In this document: piece by piece, positions 27,107 through 36,268 of the stretch
Position numbering within the stretch: the stretch's first letter is position 1
Layout of the letters: every line of letters begins with the position of its first letter
NCBI RefSeq assembly: GCF_017811155.1
Contig: NZ_JACVCV010000007.1
Location: forward strand, 235,392 to 299,391
Direction: 5' to 3'
Source: Lunatimonas salinarum
Lineage (GTDB): Bacteria > Bacteroidota > Bacteroidia > Cytophagales > Cyclobacteriaceae
DNA: 64,000 bases
Notes under the pieces: model-generated
What the model saw: only the letters and a program-made list of their open reading frames with translations
Told to the model about the DNA's origin: nothing
Database searches by the model: none
Made by a program: the position numbers and the translations under genes

Positions 27107-28501
27107 ATGCCTACTACTCAAAATCCAGACCCAAAAGGAGGAGGTTCTTCCGATTTGTTCAATAACCTGATCCATTTCAAATTGAATCTAGGGAATGAGC
27201 CGGGTGCTGCTTCCCTAGCCAAGAAAATCAAAACTGCGGAGATACAGTATACCTGGGCGGAAAAGAGTAAGCAGGATCCGCTGGATCTGATCTTTTTGGA
27301 GAGTGCGTATTTTCCTGAGGATCTGGTGTTGGTAAAAACGAAATCGTCCTCTTACGAAAGTTTAGTAAGTTTTAAGGGAGACCCGGCGGAGAGGTCGTCG
27401 ATACTTCACTATCAATATTCCTTTAAATCCTGCAGATTTGGCACTGAGGAATGCTGCGTGGACGGTAAGGGGGGAGAATTGCCGGAGCTTCGTTCCACTG
27501 ATTTTATCCCTTTGGATGGAGGGATAAATGATGGAAGGGACAAGCAGCTCGTAATTGCGGTATTGGACACCGGAATTGTCCCAGGGCTTATCCCTGCAGA
27601 GTATTTGTGGGAAGATCCGACCATTGAAAAGGGCAATGACTACCTTGAAAACATCGCAAAGGGAGTCCACGGAAGAAACTTTGTTTCAGAGTCGGAATTG
27701 CCCGTAAAAGACGAGTACGGCAAGATGGTTCTGCGAGATCCAGAAAATTTGGATATTACCGACGACCATCCAAGGCTGCATGGCACCATGATGTGTGCGT
27801 ATATCATAAATCAGTTTCGTGATTCGGACTATGCGGTGAAGATCATGTGTTTGAAAACCCACCAATCAAATGGTACCGGAAGTTTGGAGGACATCTACCG
27901 GGCAATTCATTTCGCGAGGTACCATGGGGCAGATTTTATACAGGCAAGTTGGGTATTTCCAGCCAATATGAATGAGAGTTATAGTATTCTGAGGGATGGG
28001 ATACAGCAGGCATTCGCGGAAAACAACACCCTACTTGTCACGGTATCTGGCAATAAAGAGAACGACCTGACCAATCCACACTTTTTTCCCGCAAAATTTG
28101 GTGATCGGGCGGTCAATCATCCCTTGGGCGTATTGGTAGCGGTTACTGTCTCTCAGGATCACGCTACGGTGTCTCCTTTTGAAGTGGGCAATAATATTTA
28201 CGTGGATTTTGGGGTTCCGTGTGACAAGGACGAACATGGCCATTACCTGTTTGAACTGCCGTTGAAGACCAAAAATGGCGAATTGAACTATCAGCAAGGA
28301 GGATCCATCGCTGCTGCGATCACGACAGGATTTTTGGCATCGGGTTTTCCGGAAATGTTGTACGTAAACAGGAGAAGTAGGGGAAAGCAAGGGTTTTTAG
28401 AATACGGCGATCAATCCGCCTTTTTGGCACATCCCGAACTGGCTGAAGGGATCATCGGAGGGCGGGTGTTGAATCTTGTCCAGAAAGCCAATGGGGCATG
28501 A
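27107..28501 (+). CDS. Cytoplasmic subtilisin-family (S8) serine peptidase
   Basis: A 464-residue protein with a full S8 catalytic set: Asp154 in VIAVLDTGI, His225 in RLHGTMMCAYI, oxyanion Asn316 in VTVSGNKEND and Ser400 in QQGGSIAAAITTG. The Ser motif is GGSIAAA rather than the usual GTSMAAP, and His is followed by GTMMC rather than GTHVA. Residues 1-145 form an N-terminal domain of unknown family with two cysteine-rich spots (about 109-117). There is no signal peptide, unusual for a subtilase, so it probably acts in the cytoplasm. Its stop overlaps the start of the CHAT gene (ATGA, 28498-28501), implying a fixed protein ratio. Substrate is unknown; the CHAT partner is an obvious candidate. 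Confidence 0.85.
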   Translation: MPTTQNPDPKGGGSSDLFNNLIHFKLNLGNEPGAASLAKKIKTAEIQYTWAEKSKQDPLDLIFLESAYFPEDLVLVKTKSSSYESLVSFKGDPAERSSILHYQYSFKSCRFGTEECCVDGKGGELPELRSTDFIPLDGGINDGRDKQLVIAVLDTGIVPGLIPAEYLWEDPTIEKGNDYLENIAKGVHGRNFVSESELPVKDEYGKMVLRDPENLDITDDHPRLHGTMMCAYIINQFRDSDYAVKIMCLKTHQSNGTGSLEDIYRAIHFARYHGADFIQASWVFPANMNESYSILRDGIQQAFAENNTLLVTVSGNKENDLTNPHFFPAKFGDRAVNHPLGVLVAVTVSQDHATVSPFEVGNNIYVDFGVPCDKDEHGHYLFELPLKTKNGELNYQQGGSIAAAITTGFLASGFPEMLYVNRRSRGKQGFLEYGDQSAFLAHPELAEGIIGGRVLNLVQKANGA

Positions 28502-31299
28502 TCGCCCGCGTAGGTGCCAGGTACCTGTATCTACTTGGTATGGGTGTGATCATCCTATGGACCGCTTATACCAATCGTTCGTATGGACAAGGGCGGCTTG
28601 AACCCGATTGGCAATTGGCATTGCAGGAGGTCATGGCCATCACAGATGCAGACGAAAGAAATGTGCGGTTGGAGGAGCTCCGTAACCAATATGTGAATGA
28701 AGTAGGTGCCGATGGCGGTTATTACGGTCAGTTATCGCACGTGCTGGCCACTTCCTTTGGAAGAGCAGGCAGGTTTAATGAGGCCTTTGGGGTTTTTGAG
28801 CAGGCATTGGTTGCGCATAGACTTCCACACTCGGAGGATCCTTCCATGGTGGTGAATTCCTTTTATAACCTCGCTTTTTTTCATTTGGGGCTCGGGTTGA
28901 TTCCCGAATTTAGGGCCTATGCCGATAGCTGCATTCATTATAGCAATGTGTACCCTGAAAAGCAATACATAGGCATTCATACCTACGAACTGCTCGCCAC
29001 GTATTATTACGATATTGGCGACTATGCCAGTTGTTTGGCAAAGGCGGAGCTGGGTATTCAAACTGCTGAAGTGGAGGATCGTTATGTGGGCCTCCTGTAC
29101 CTGCAGAGTGCGCAGGCAGGCTTGGCCCTGCCGGACCAAAGCGGCACTTACGCAAAGGCTGCTGAAGCATTGGAAAGAAGCCGGATCTTGTTGAAGGACG
29201 ATCCAGATTTGGCAGGATTGGTAAGGTCCGTAGAGGCACATTACCAATGGAAAACTGGTCATCCGGAATTGGCTCAGCGCAGGTATGAAGAAGCCATAGC
29301 CCGATATTCCCGTGCCGAGGATTACGAGGGGGTAGTCCGAAACCTGCTGAAATTGGGGAATTTGTACTCCGATAAACTTGGTAATCCGGCAATGGCCAAG
29401 AAGGTGTTTGAAGAGGGGTTAAAGACCCTTGACCGCGTAAATCGCATCGACTTAAAGCCCCGGATATTAAATAGCTTGGCGCTGCTGTTGTTGGAGAATG
29501 ATGTTGATGCGGCTATTGCTTATTTGCAGGAGGCACTAGACGGCTTGCGAGTCGTACCTAATAGATTTGAACTGGGTGGAGAAGAAGCTGGCTATTCCAA
29601 TGACTTACTTGCAGGAATCCTACTAGGAGACTTGGGCAAGTCTTTTTCATTGAAATTTAACAGCACCGGGGATTCAACCGATCTACGCACGGCGCTTTCG
29701 CACTTCAACGCTTTTATCGCGGCGACTGACCGAGTTAGGTGGAGCCACGAATACGATCAGTCCAAGCTCTATTGGCGGGAACAGGGCAAGGAGACCTTTA
29801 CCCAAGCGTTGGATGTGTGTTTCCAGCTTAATGATGCAGCGGCTGCCTACCTGTTTTTTGAAAAGAGTAGGGCGGTGATGCTTCAGGATAGGCTCAACGA
29901 CCAAGAAGCCCGCCGGTTTCTTTCCGAGGCAGAGAGTGCTCGGGAAAAACAGTTGAGAATTGACGTGGCTTCACTCGCCCAAAGGCTAGCAGATATGGAT
30001 GAAAGCATGGATCACTATCCGGAGAGGCAAGCTGAGTTGAGTCGATTGCGCGAGCAGTACCGATCCTTTGTCAAATCATTGGAGTCTAAGCATCCGCAGT
30101 ATGTGGAGGCAAAATATGGTGCATCCACAAGGCCTCTATCCATATTGCGCCAATTGTTGAAGGAGGGAGGCCAAAGTTATGTAGCTTTCTTTAACGGGTT
30201 AGCCGATCAGCAGGGGGAGCAATACATATATGCGCTGGTAGTTAATCCGGAGGACGCCAGGTTTGTGAAAGTTCCCATGGGGCAGTATAAGCTTCGGGCA
30301 GATCGTTTTTTGGAGATCGCCGCTTCGAAGGAATTGCTCAATAGGAATTTTGGCGAGTTTATTTCACTAGGGTACGAATTGTACCAACAGCTGATAGCCC
30401 CGCTGGGGGCTTTGCAAGAGCGATTGATTGTATCTCCGGACGATAGGCTTTTACCGGTAGACCTTCTGGTAAAGGATCAGTGTCCTAATGGCAGCTTTTT
30501 GCTGTATGATTATGCCGTTAGTTACACCTATTCTGCAGGACTACTTGGTCAGTCCCATCGCGGGGGACTCGATGGAAAGCCCACCCTATTGGGATTCGCC
30601 CCGGTTAGCTATCAAGCTCACCTACAGCTCCCCACATTGACGGGTGCCGATTTCTCCCTTAATAAGTTGAACACATTTTTTTCGGGCTGTGAGTTTTTTG
30701 TGCAAGGCGATGCCACTAAAGGTAGATTTATGGACAAGATAACGGATCATGCCATGGTGGTGCTATATACCCATGCCGAGGCTGATACGGCTAATCAGGA
30801 GGCCTATCTGTATTTTCACGACGATAGGTTGAAGGTTTCCGAACTGCAACTACTCGATGCGCTGCCGACAGAACTAATCATCCTTTCGGCATGCAATACC
30901 GGTACCGGGGCGAACCGACCGGGTGAGGGAGTCTTTAGTTTGGCTAGGGGCTTTGCGGCTGCAGGTATACCCACGAGTGTCACGACACTTTGGGAAATAG
31001 ATTCCCGTGCGACTTATTCCCTGACCGAGAATTTTTACCGGCAAGTGGTTACAGGCATTTCCATGGATGAAGCCCTTCGGCAGGCAAAGCTCATGATGCT
31101 ACAAGGCGATGACCGCATGCAGGCATTGCCATACTTTTGGGGAGGGAGCATTGTTTTAGGCAGTGTTCAGCCATTGATCGTAGAAAGAAATTGGAGCAAA
31201 AGTCTCTGTTATGGGATGGTGGGGATACTGTTTATCCTCGCAGTTGTGGTTTATTGGGTAAGGGCAAGGAAAAGGGATAGATCAAATGGCAGCTTTTAG
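28498..31299 (+). CDS. TPR-CHAT caspase-like protease, membrane-anchored
   Basis: A 933-residue protein. Residues 1-31 form a signal peptide or anchor (LYLLGMGVIILWTAY, ending SYGQ). TPR-type helical repeats fill about 75-480, a coiled-coil lies at about 480-530, and the CHAT domain at about 600-895. The caspase-type dyad is intact: His759 in VVLYTHAEAD and Cys799 in LIILSACNTG, followed by GEGVFSLARGFAAAGIP. One helix at about 903-921 precedes a short basic tail, so TPR and CHAT parts should face the periplasm. CHAT proteases cleave specific partners when their TPR sensor is triggered. It is coupled by a 4-base overlap to the S8 peptidase gene. Substrate and trigger are unknown. Confidence 0.88.
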   Translation: MIARVGARYLYLLGMGVIILWTAYTNRSYGQGRLEPDWQLALQEVMAITDADERNVRLEELRNQYVNEVGADGGYYGQLSHVLATSFGRAGRFNEAFGVFEQALVAHRLPHSEDPSMVVNSFYNLAFFHLGLGLIPEFRAYADSCIHYSNVYPEKQYIGIHTYELLATYYYDIGDYASCLAKAELGIQTAEVEDRYVGLLYLQSAQAGLALPDQSGTYAKAAEALERSRILLKDDPDLAGLVRSVEAHYQWKTGHPELAQRRYEEAIARYSRAEDYEGVVRNLLKLGNLYSDKLGNPAMAKKVFEEGLKTLDRVNRIDLKPRILNSLALLLLENDVDAAIAYLQEALDGLRVVPNRFELGGEEAGYSNDLLAGILLGDLGKSFSLKFNSTGDSTDLRTALSHFNAFIAATDRVRWSHEYDQSKLYWREQGKETFTQALDVCFQLNDAAAAYLFFEKSRAVMLQDRLNDQEARRFLSEAESAREKQLRIDVASLAQRLADMDESMDHYPERQAELSRLREQYRSFVKSLESKHPQYVEAKYGASTRPLSILRQLLKEGGQSYVAFFNGLADQQGEQYIYALVVNPEDARFVKVPMGQYKLRADRFLEIAASKELLNRNFGEFISLGYELYQQLIAPLGALQERLIVSPDDRLLPVDLLVKDQCPNGSFLLYDYAVSYTYSAGLLGQSHRGGLDGKPTLLGFAPVSYQAHLQLPTLTGADFSLNKLNTFFSGCEFFVQGDATKGRFMDKITDHAMVVLYTHAEADTANQEAYLYFHDDRLKVSELQLLDALPTELIILSACNTGTGANRPGEGVFSLARGFAAAGIPTSVTTLWEIDSRATYSLTENFYRQVVTGISMDEALRQAKLMMLQGDDRMQALPYFWGGSIVLGSVQPLIVERNWSKSLCYGMVGILFILAVVVYWVRARKRDRSNGSF

Positions 31300-31316
31300 A
31301 GGTTTGGTATGTTTCC

Positions 31317-31364
31317 AAAAAAAGCCCCACGGGATACACGCATTTTTGCCGTATTCCATGGGGC
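31317..31364 (-). terminator. Terminator between the CHAT gene and the convergent oxidoreductase gene
   Basis: GCCCCACGGGATAC (31324-31337) pairs with GTATTCCATGGGGC (31351-31364) with two wobble-type mismatches. On the minus strand the hairpin is followed by seven T (31323-31317), giving a good terminator for the oxidoreductase gene; it may also stop plus-strand transcripts. Confidence 0.75.
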
Positions 31365-31388
31365 CTCTACAGGTAAGTGGCTTAGGAA

Positions 31389-32855
31389 TCAGATGTTAGC
31401 CAGTTCAAACCCTGCAGGGTAGGCTCGCTTCACAAATTCGTTGGCCGGATCAAAGTTGGTCACCTTCATGTTGGCACCATCCCAGAGGAGTTTGATATCC
31501 CTGCCGGGATAGTTGTATTTTCCATCTGCACGGGGCTCTCTGTAATCGTAGCTTCGAATGGCCAGATTGCCCATCAATACTGTTTCGGTCAGCGGCCCGG
31601 CAATGGAAAAAGGAGAGCTTAATTCTTGGAATTCCTTTGAACCATAGCCTGCGATGCATGCATTTACCCACTGTGCATAGTGTCCACCGATATTTCCGGA
31701 CACTCTAGGGAGTGTTTCTTTCACGCTGATACTGTCATTCAGTGAAAGCGGCAGCAATCGGGGGTTTAATCCGTAGGTATCACACATCATTTTGCCCCGT
31801 GTACCTTCGATGATTACCCCGTTGCCTCCATCTCCCATTTGCTCGTTTGCTCCCAATTCGTCCGGGCGGCTGGGTTTGATGCCACCGTCCATCCAATGGA
31901 AGTCCAGTAGGGAACCGTTTGGTCTGCGGAATTTCAGGGTTATATGCGAAGAAGGCGGGCAGCTTTCTGGGAAATAGCCTCGGGTAAATTCCCCGACATA
32001 TACGGATCCAACACTACATTCTGCTTCAATGGGATATCCCAGGTCCAAAATGCGGTAGGGAGGCTCCATGATGTGGCAGGCCATGTCACCTAATGCCCCT
32101 GTGCCGTAGTCCCACCATCCCCTCCAATTGAATGGGTGGATGTTTTCGGTAAAATCCTTTTTAGGAGCAGTTCCCAACCAAAGGTTCCAGTCCAGGTGTT
32201 TGGGGGCTTTTTTGGCGCTGGCTTTTGGCCATTCTACGCCCTGTGGCCATACGGGACGGTCTGTCCAGCACCAAACGCTTTTGGCTTCACCGATCAATCC
32301 GGCGGCGTACCACTCCCGCATTTTTCGGACACCGTCACCGGAAGCACCTTGGTTGCCCATTTGAGTGACCACTTTGTACTTTTCAGCCGCTTTTGTGAGG
32401 ATGCGTGCTTCGTAGATGTCGTGGGTCAGCGGCTTTTGAACATACACGTGTTTGCCCAATTGCATCGCCGAAAGTGCCTGTACGGCGTGGTTGTGGTCTG
32501 CGGTAGAGACGGATACGGCATCAATGTTTTGGTGTTCTTTTTCGAGCATCTTGCGGTAGTCCCGGTAGTAAGCGGCCTTGGGATAGTCGGCTACACTTCG
32601 TGCAGCACGTTCGTCATCCACATCGCAGAGCGCTATGATTTCTGCATTTCCACTGTCATAGAAGGCTTTGATGTCTGAGTAGCCCTTGCCGCCCACGCCA
32701 ATTCCGGCAATACGTAACTTGTCGCTGGGGGCCTTAAATCCGGGGCCTCCCAGTACGTGGCGGGGAACGATGTAAAAACCGGCTAACGCCGTGGCAGAAG
32801 TTTTCAGAAACATTCTGCGTGGATTTCCATTTTCGGGTAAACTGTTTTTCTCCAT
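31389..32855 (-). CDS. Exported Gfo/Idh/MocA-family oxidoreductase
   Basis: A 488-residue NAD(P)-dependent oxidoreductase. The N-terminus NPRRMFLKTSATALAGFYIV is a twin-arginine signal, so the folded enzyme is probably exported with its cofactor. The Rossmann motif GIGVGGKGY lies at about 51-59, and YVQKPLTHDIYEAR carries the EKP-like (here QKP) motif. A long C-terminal domain is typical of the Bacteroidota/Planctomycetota secreted Gfo/Idh group that acts on sugars. Substrate is unknown. It is monocistronic, with a terminator downstream. Confidence 0.88.
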   Translation of the reverse strand: MEKNSLPENGNPRRMFLKTSATALAGFYIVPRHVLGGPGFKAPSDKLRIAGIGVGGKGYSDIKAFYDSGNAEIIALCDVDDERAARSVADYPKAAYYRDYRKMLEKEHQNIDAVSVSTADHNHAVQALSAMQLGKHVYVQKPLTHDIYEARILTKAAEKYKVVTQMGNQGASGDGVRKMREWYAAGLIGEAKSVWCWTDRPVWPQGVEWPKASAKKAPKHLDWNLWLGTAPKKDFTENIHPFNWRGWWDYGTGALGDMACHIMEPPYRILDLGYPIEAECSVGSVYVGEFTRGYFPESCPPSSHITLKFRRPNGSLLDFHWMDGGIKPSRPDELGANEQMGDGGNGVIIEGTRGKMMCDTYGLNPRLLPLSLNDSISVKETLPRVSGNIGGHYAQWVNACIAGYGSKEFQELSSPFSIAGPLTETVLMGNLAIRSYDYREPRADGKYNYPGRDIKLLWDGANMKVTNFDPANEFVKRAYPAGFELANI

Positions 32856-32970
32856 TTGTATCGACTGCGTGATGATAGACTGATTTTTAGTTTTCTAATG
32901 TAAAAAAATTATCCCTAAAAAATCAATACAAAATTGATCGCTTTTTGTGATCGTAGGATAAAGGGGGATT

Positions 32971-33285
32971 TTAGGGGAATTCGTAGGCTTTTTCAACCCG
33001 GCAAATGCGCACCGAGTAGTGCGCATACCATCTTTCTTTTCCGGTTTTTTGCGCCATTTTGTGGAGGCTTACCTCTTTCCAGGCGGCGATGGACTCCAAG
33101 CTATCCCAATAGCTTACGGTAATACCGAGTCCGTCTCGGGCAGACTCATGACCCAGATATCCCGGTTGTTTTACCACAAGTTCTTCCATGAGCTTGGCCA
33201 TTTCGGAATATCCACTGTCATCAGGCCGCTTAACACTGGTGAAAATCACCGCATAGTAGGGAGGAGTAGGTGTTTGGGCAATCAT
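32971..33285 (-). CDS. Antibiotic biosynthesis monooxygenase (ABM) domain protein
   Basis: A 104-residue single ABM/YgiN-type ferredoxin-fold protein: YYAVIFTSVKRPDDSGYSEM, QPGYLGHESARDGLGITVSY and a final Trp-rich strand (ERWYAHYSVRICRVE). These dimeric cytoplasmic proteins include small quinol or polyketide oxygenases and heme-degrading enzymes; the member here matches the uncharacterised DUF-like branch often beside oxidoreductases. No operon partner: 115 bases separate it from the next gene. Confidence 0.82.
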   Translation of the reverse strand: MIAQTPTPPYYAVIFTSVKRPDDSGYSEMAKLMEELVVKQPGYLGHESARDGLGITVSYWDSLESIAAWKEVSLHKMAQKTGKERWYAHYSVRICRVEKAYEFP

Positions 33286-33625
33286 GCCTAAAATTAGGCA
33301 TTTTTTTCAGTTCCGATAAGCCGGTGGTTTCCATATTCGTCCTTACCCCAGTCTCCATTGATCAATGCCTTCGAGGATTTTTACAAACACAATCAAATTA
33401 GTTTAACAAAATATTCTAAATTAACATATTTAAATATTAAAATTAGATAAAATGACAATATAAATTAATATATTAAAATCGGTAAAGTATAAATAATATT
33501 AGTTGAATCATTGTAAATTTAAAAGAGACCTGTTATTAAAATACATTAAAAATATTTTTAAAAATAATTATATTAATTGATTAGGAAAACAATTTTCATT
33601 CATCTACTTTTCTAAAAAAAAGGAA
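33286..33625. other. Very AT-rich intergenic region
   Basis: No gene is supported in these 340 bases. From about 33380 to 33600 the sequence is almost only A and T. It presumably carries the promoter of the outer-membrane protein cassette, but no single box can be chosen. Confidence 0.4.
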
Positions 33626-34339
33626 ATGATGAGGTGCTTTTTAATGGTTGTTTTTTTTACAGGTTTCTATGGTTTAGGTTTTGGTCAGGGAGGTGACACG
33701 ATTCGTGCAGGCAGGCTTTTTCTAGATAAGAGGGGGTATAGTCTGGGGATAAATTCTCAGCTTGCGGTAGAGGGATTGTTCGACCAAAGTATATTTACCC
33801 CAATGGAGATTTTGTTAAGGAAAGGGGCAAAGAACAACCAGGCATTCCGGGTCCGGCTAAAAGGCCTATTGGCCAACACTGAAAGAAACGACGATCAGGA
33901 AAGGCGGAAAACCCATCAATCCCAGTTGGGCTTGGCGTTGGGGTACGAGTGGTACCTGCCTCTTGGTAACCGATTCGGCTATTATTATGGAGGGGAAGCT
34001 GAAATGGGAGTGAATAACAACAACGTTACCAGGTATTTTATCAATAGCACATCAATGGGGGATTTTTTTGTGAAACGAACAGACTTTGAAAAGACACGAA
34101 GAATCGGCGTATTGCCGTTGGCTGGTTTTACCTATAGACCATTGCCCTATTTATATGTTTCGCTTGAAATGCGGCTGGAAATTTTCTACGAGAAGCTCAA
34201 GTTTAATTCGGATTCGCTGATTGCCCCAATTGAAAACCCAAATAATTCCATGCCTGGTTCCTGGGGCAGATATAACATAGCAAACTGGAAATTGAATTTC
34301 CAGCCGTATTCGGGAATTTTTATTCACCTTAAATTTTAA
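33626..34339 (+). CDS. Predicted outer-membrane beta-barrel protein, first paralog
   Basis: A 237-residue protein with a signal peptide (MMRCFLMVVFFTGFYGLGFG, then QGGD). The rest alternates polar and hydrophobic residues and ends in aromatic FIHLKF, typical of an outer-membrane barrel of 8-10 strands. A paralog lies at 36269-36994; both share YSLGINSQLAV/YELGINTYFAF, a PMEILLRK/PLEVMLKR segment, an LGYEW/IGHEW segment and a QPYSGIFIHLKF/QPYTGIFLNYRF end. No family name is recognised. It is followed after 5 bases by the secreted PKD-like protein, so they are probably co-transcribed. Confidence 0.75.
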   Translation: MMRCFLMVVFFTGFYGLGFGQGGDTIRAGRLFLDKRGYSLGINSQLAVEGLFDQSIFTPMEILLRKGAKNNQAFRVRLKGLLANTERNDDQERRKTHQSQLGLALGYEWYLPLGNRFGYYYGGEAEMGVNNNNVTRYFINSTSMGDFFVKRTDFEKTRRIGVLPLAGFTYRPLPYLYVSLEMRLEIFYEKLKFNSDSLIAPIENPNNSMPGSWGRYNIANWKLNFQPYSGIFIHLKF

Positions 34340-34344
34340 ATCTT

Positions 34345-36201
34345 ATGAAAAAAATCTATTTACTGTTGTTGATGTTGTTGGTGTACCATTAATACAGCTA
34401 TGCTCAATTATTTGTTTCCGGTCCCCAATTGGTTTGTCCCGGAGAGTCTATGGAATACACGACTGTCCATGCTACGTCGGGAAGTTGCACATATAGATGG
34501 ACAGTGACAAATGGAGTTTTTACCGCTAATGGGAGTACAGTCATCGAAGGCCCCTGGGGGTTGATGCAATTTGTCAATGTTACTTGGAATAATGTACAGG
34601 CTACTTCAAGTGCCGCAGCGCCGAAAGGAACGCTTAAGGTTGAAAGGATTAACTGCGCAACTAACGGGGGAGATCCTCCATCCCACAGCTTGACTAATAT
34701 TATCATCAAAACACTGAATAATGTTACACCAGGGTCGATATCCGGTCCAGTTGCAGTAAATAGAGGGGTGACCAATAACCTTAGTTATTCTATTCAACGG
34801 GTGGCTTTTCCAAATACAGGTGTACAGGGAGGACATCCTTCGACACTCTATGCGGACAGCTACCAGTGGATTATTCCTTCGGGTTGGAAAATAGGGACAA
34901 CGACCAGCAATGGAACTACCCCAATCACCGGCCAAAGCCATTCCGTAACCGTGACTCCCCATTCTTGTGACGGTAATGGCGGAAAAATAAGGGTAAGGGC
35001 ATTTAGCAATTGCGGCTCAGGCTATACAAGCAACTGGTCAAATGAAATTACTATTTCCAGACCTTTGCCCACTTTGACTTTTAACCAAGCGCCCCCCAGT
35101 TCCATTACGTGTGGTGTAACGACTCCCATTACAATTAGTGTTGCGGCGGTTCCAGGTGCTACAAGTTATAGCTGGACAAAACCTAATGGCTGGGGAGGCT
35201 CTAGTACTTCAAATACCATTACGTTGACCCCGAATGGAACAAACGGTGGCAATGTAACGGTGACAGCCAACTTATGTGGGACACAAACTTCCACCTTATC
35301 CACGGCCATCAATATAAATATATTCAATCCTTCCAACCCGCCCACGATCTCCGGAGCTAATTTGCTTTGCGTATCCAACTCAAGTTATTCATTACAAAAC
35401 CTGCCGGCTGGAGCCACTGCCACATGGGCGGTAACACCAACCGGATTGTTTGGTGGTTCACTTAGCGGTTCGGGAACAACTGCGAGTATAAGAGCATTAA
35501 ACAATTTCAGCACCAGTGGGCAAGGAAAAATCACTTTTACCATACAGACAAGTTGTGGCTCCTTTGAAGTGGAAAGGCAAATGTGGGTAGGTGTGCCGAA
35601 TAGTGATCAAATATCAATCACGCCGAATTATCTTCCCATATGCCTGAATGAGCCTACATATTTAAATGCATATTATAATGGTGCTATGCCCGGCAACATG
35701 GAAAGTAACATCACCTATTATGAATGGATACCCCCATTTTCAGGATGTTACTCCACAGGTAATAAGAACCAGGTGTTGATTTGTAACTTCCAGCAGGATG
35801 GTTATCACACGCTTAGGGCCAGGGCGCAAAATGCCTGTGGCATCAGCGGATGGCATTGGATTTATCCATACGTTTATGGCTGCTATTACTATGCTGTAAG
35901 TATTAATCCAAATCCTGCGGATGATTTCATCAATATTGAGTTAGAGGAAGTTCCGTTAGAAACAAGCGATAAAGGATGGGAGAACCCTATAGATAAGCTG
36001 ACTACTAAGAACTCTGAATTTACCTTCAACAAACTGGACTATGAGATAAAAATCTATGATCAGGTAGGTAACCTTGTGAAATCCGTTAAATCGGACCAAA
36101 TGAAACAAGCTGTGGATGTGAGTAGTCTGAAAGCGGGCAGGTATTTTGTTCATATCGAGCACCCTGATGGCGTGATAAAAAGGCAAATATTAGTAGAGTA
36201 A
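34345..36201 (+). CDS. T9SS-sorted PKD-like secreted protein with in-frame stop in its signal peptide
   Basis: An ATG at 34345, 5 bases after the previous stop, begins MKKIYLLLLMLLVYH and then meets TAA (34390-34392). The same frame continues YSYAQLFVSGPQLVCPGES and stays open to 36201. Skipping the TAA restores a perfect signal peptide with a YAQ cleavage site. The body, about 590 residues, holds Ig/PKD-like beta domains rich in Thr, Ser, Asn and paired Cys. The last 100 residues (VSINPNPADDFINIEL, then a motif ending YFVHIEHPDGVIKRQILVE) form a type A T9SS C-terminal sorting domain. As written, only an internal start could be used and the product would lack a signal peptide. It is a pseudogene, a sequencing error, or subject to readthrough. 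Confidence 0.8.
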
Positions 36202-36268
36202 TTGAATTTGGTTGGGATTGTCGCAATAAGCAACCATCCCAACTTGATCTCTGTTTTGACAAAAGTAT

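Noticed and set aside
27107..31299. CRISPR-associated TPR-CHAT (type III-E) system
   Set aside because: No repeat array, Cas7-11-like protein or other Cas gene is present, and the CHAT protein has a signal peptide and C-terminal membrane helix.
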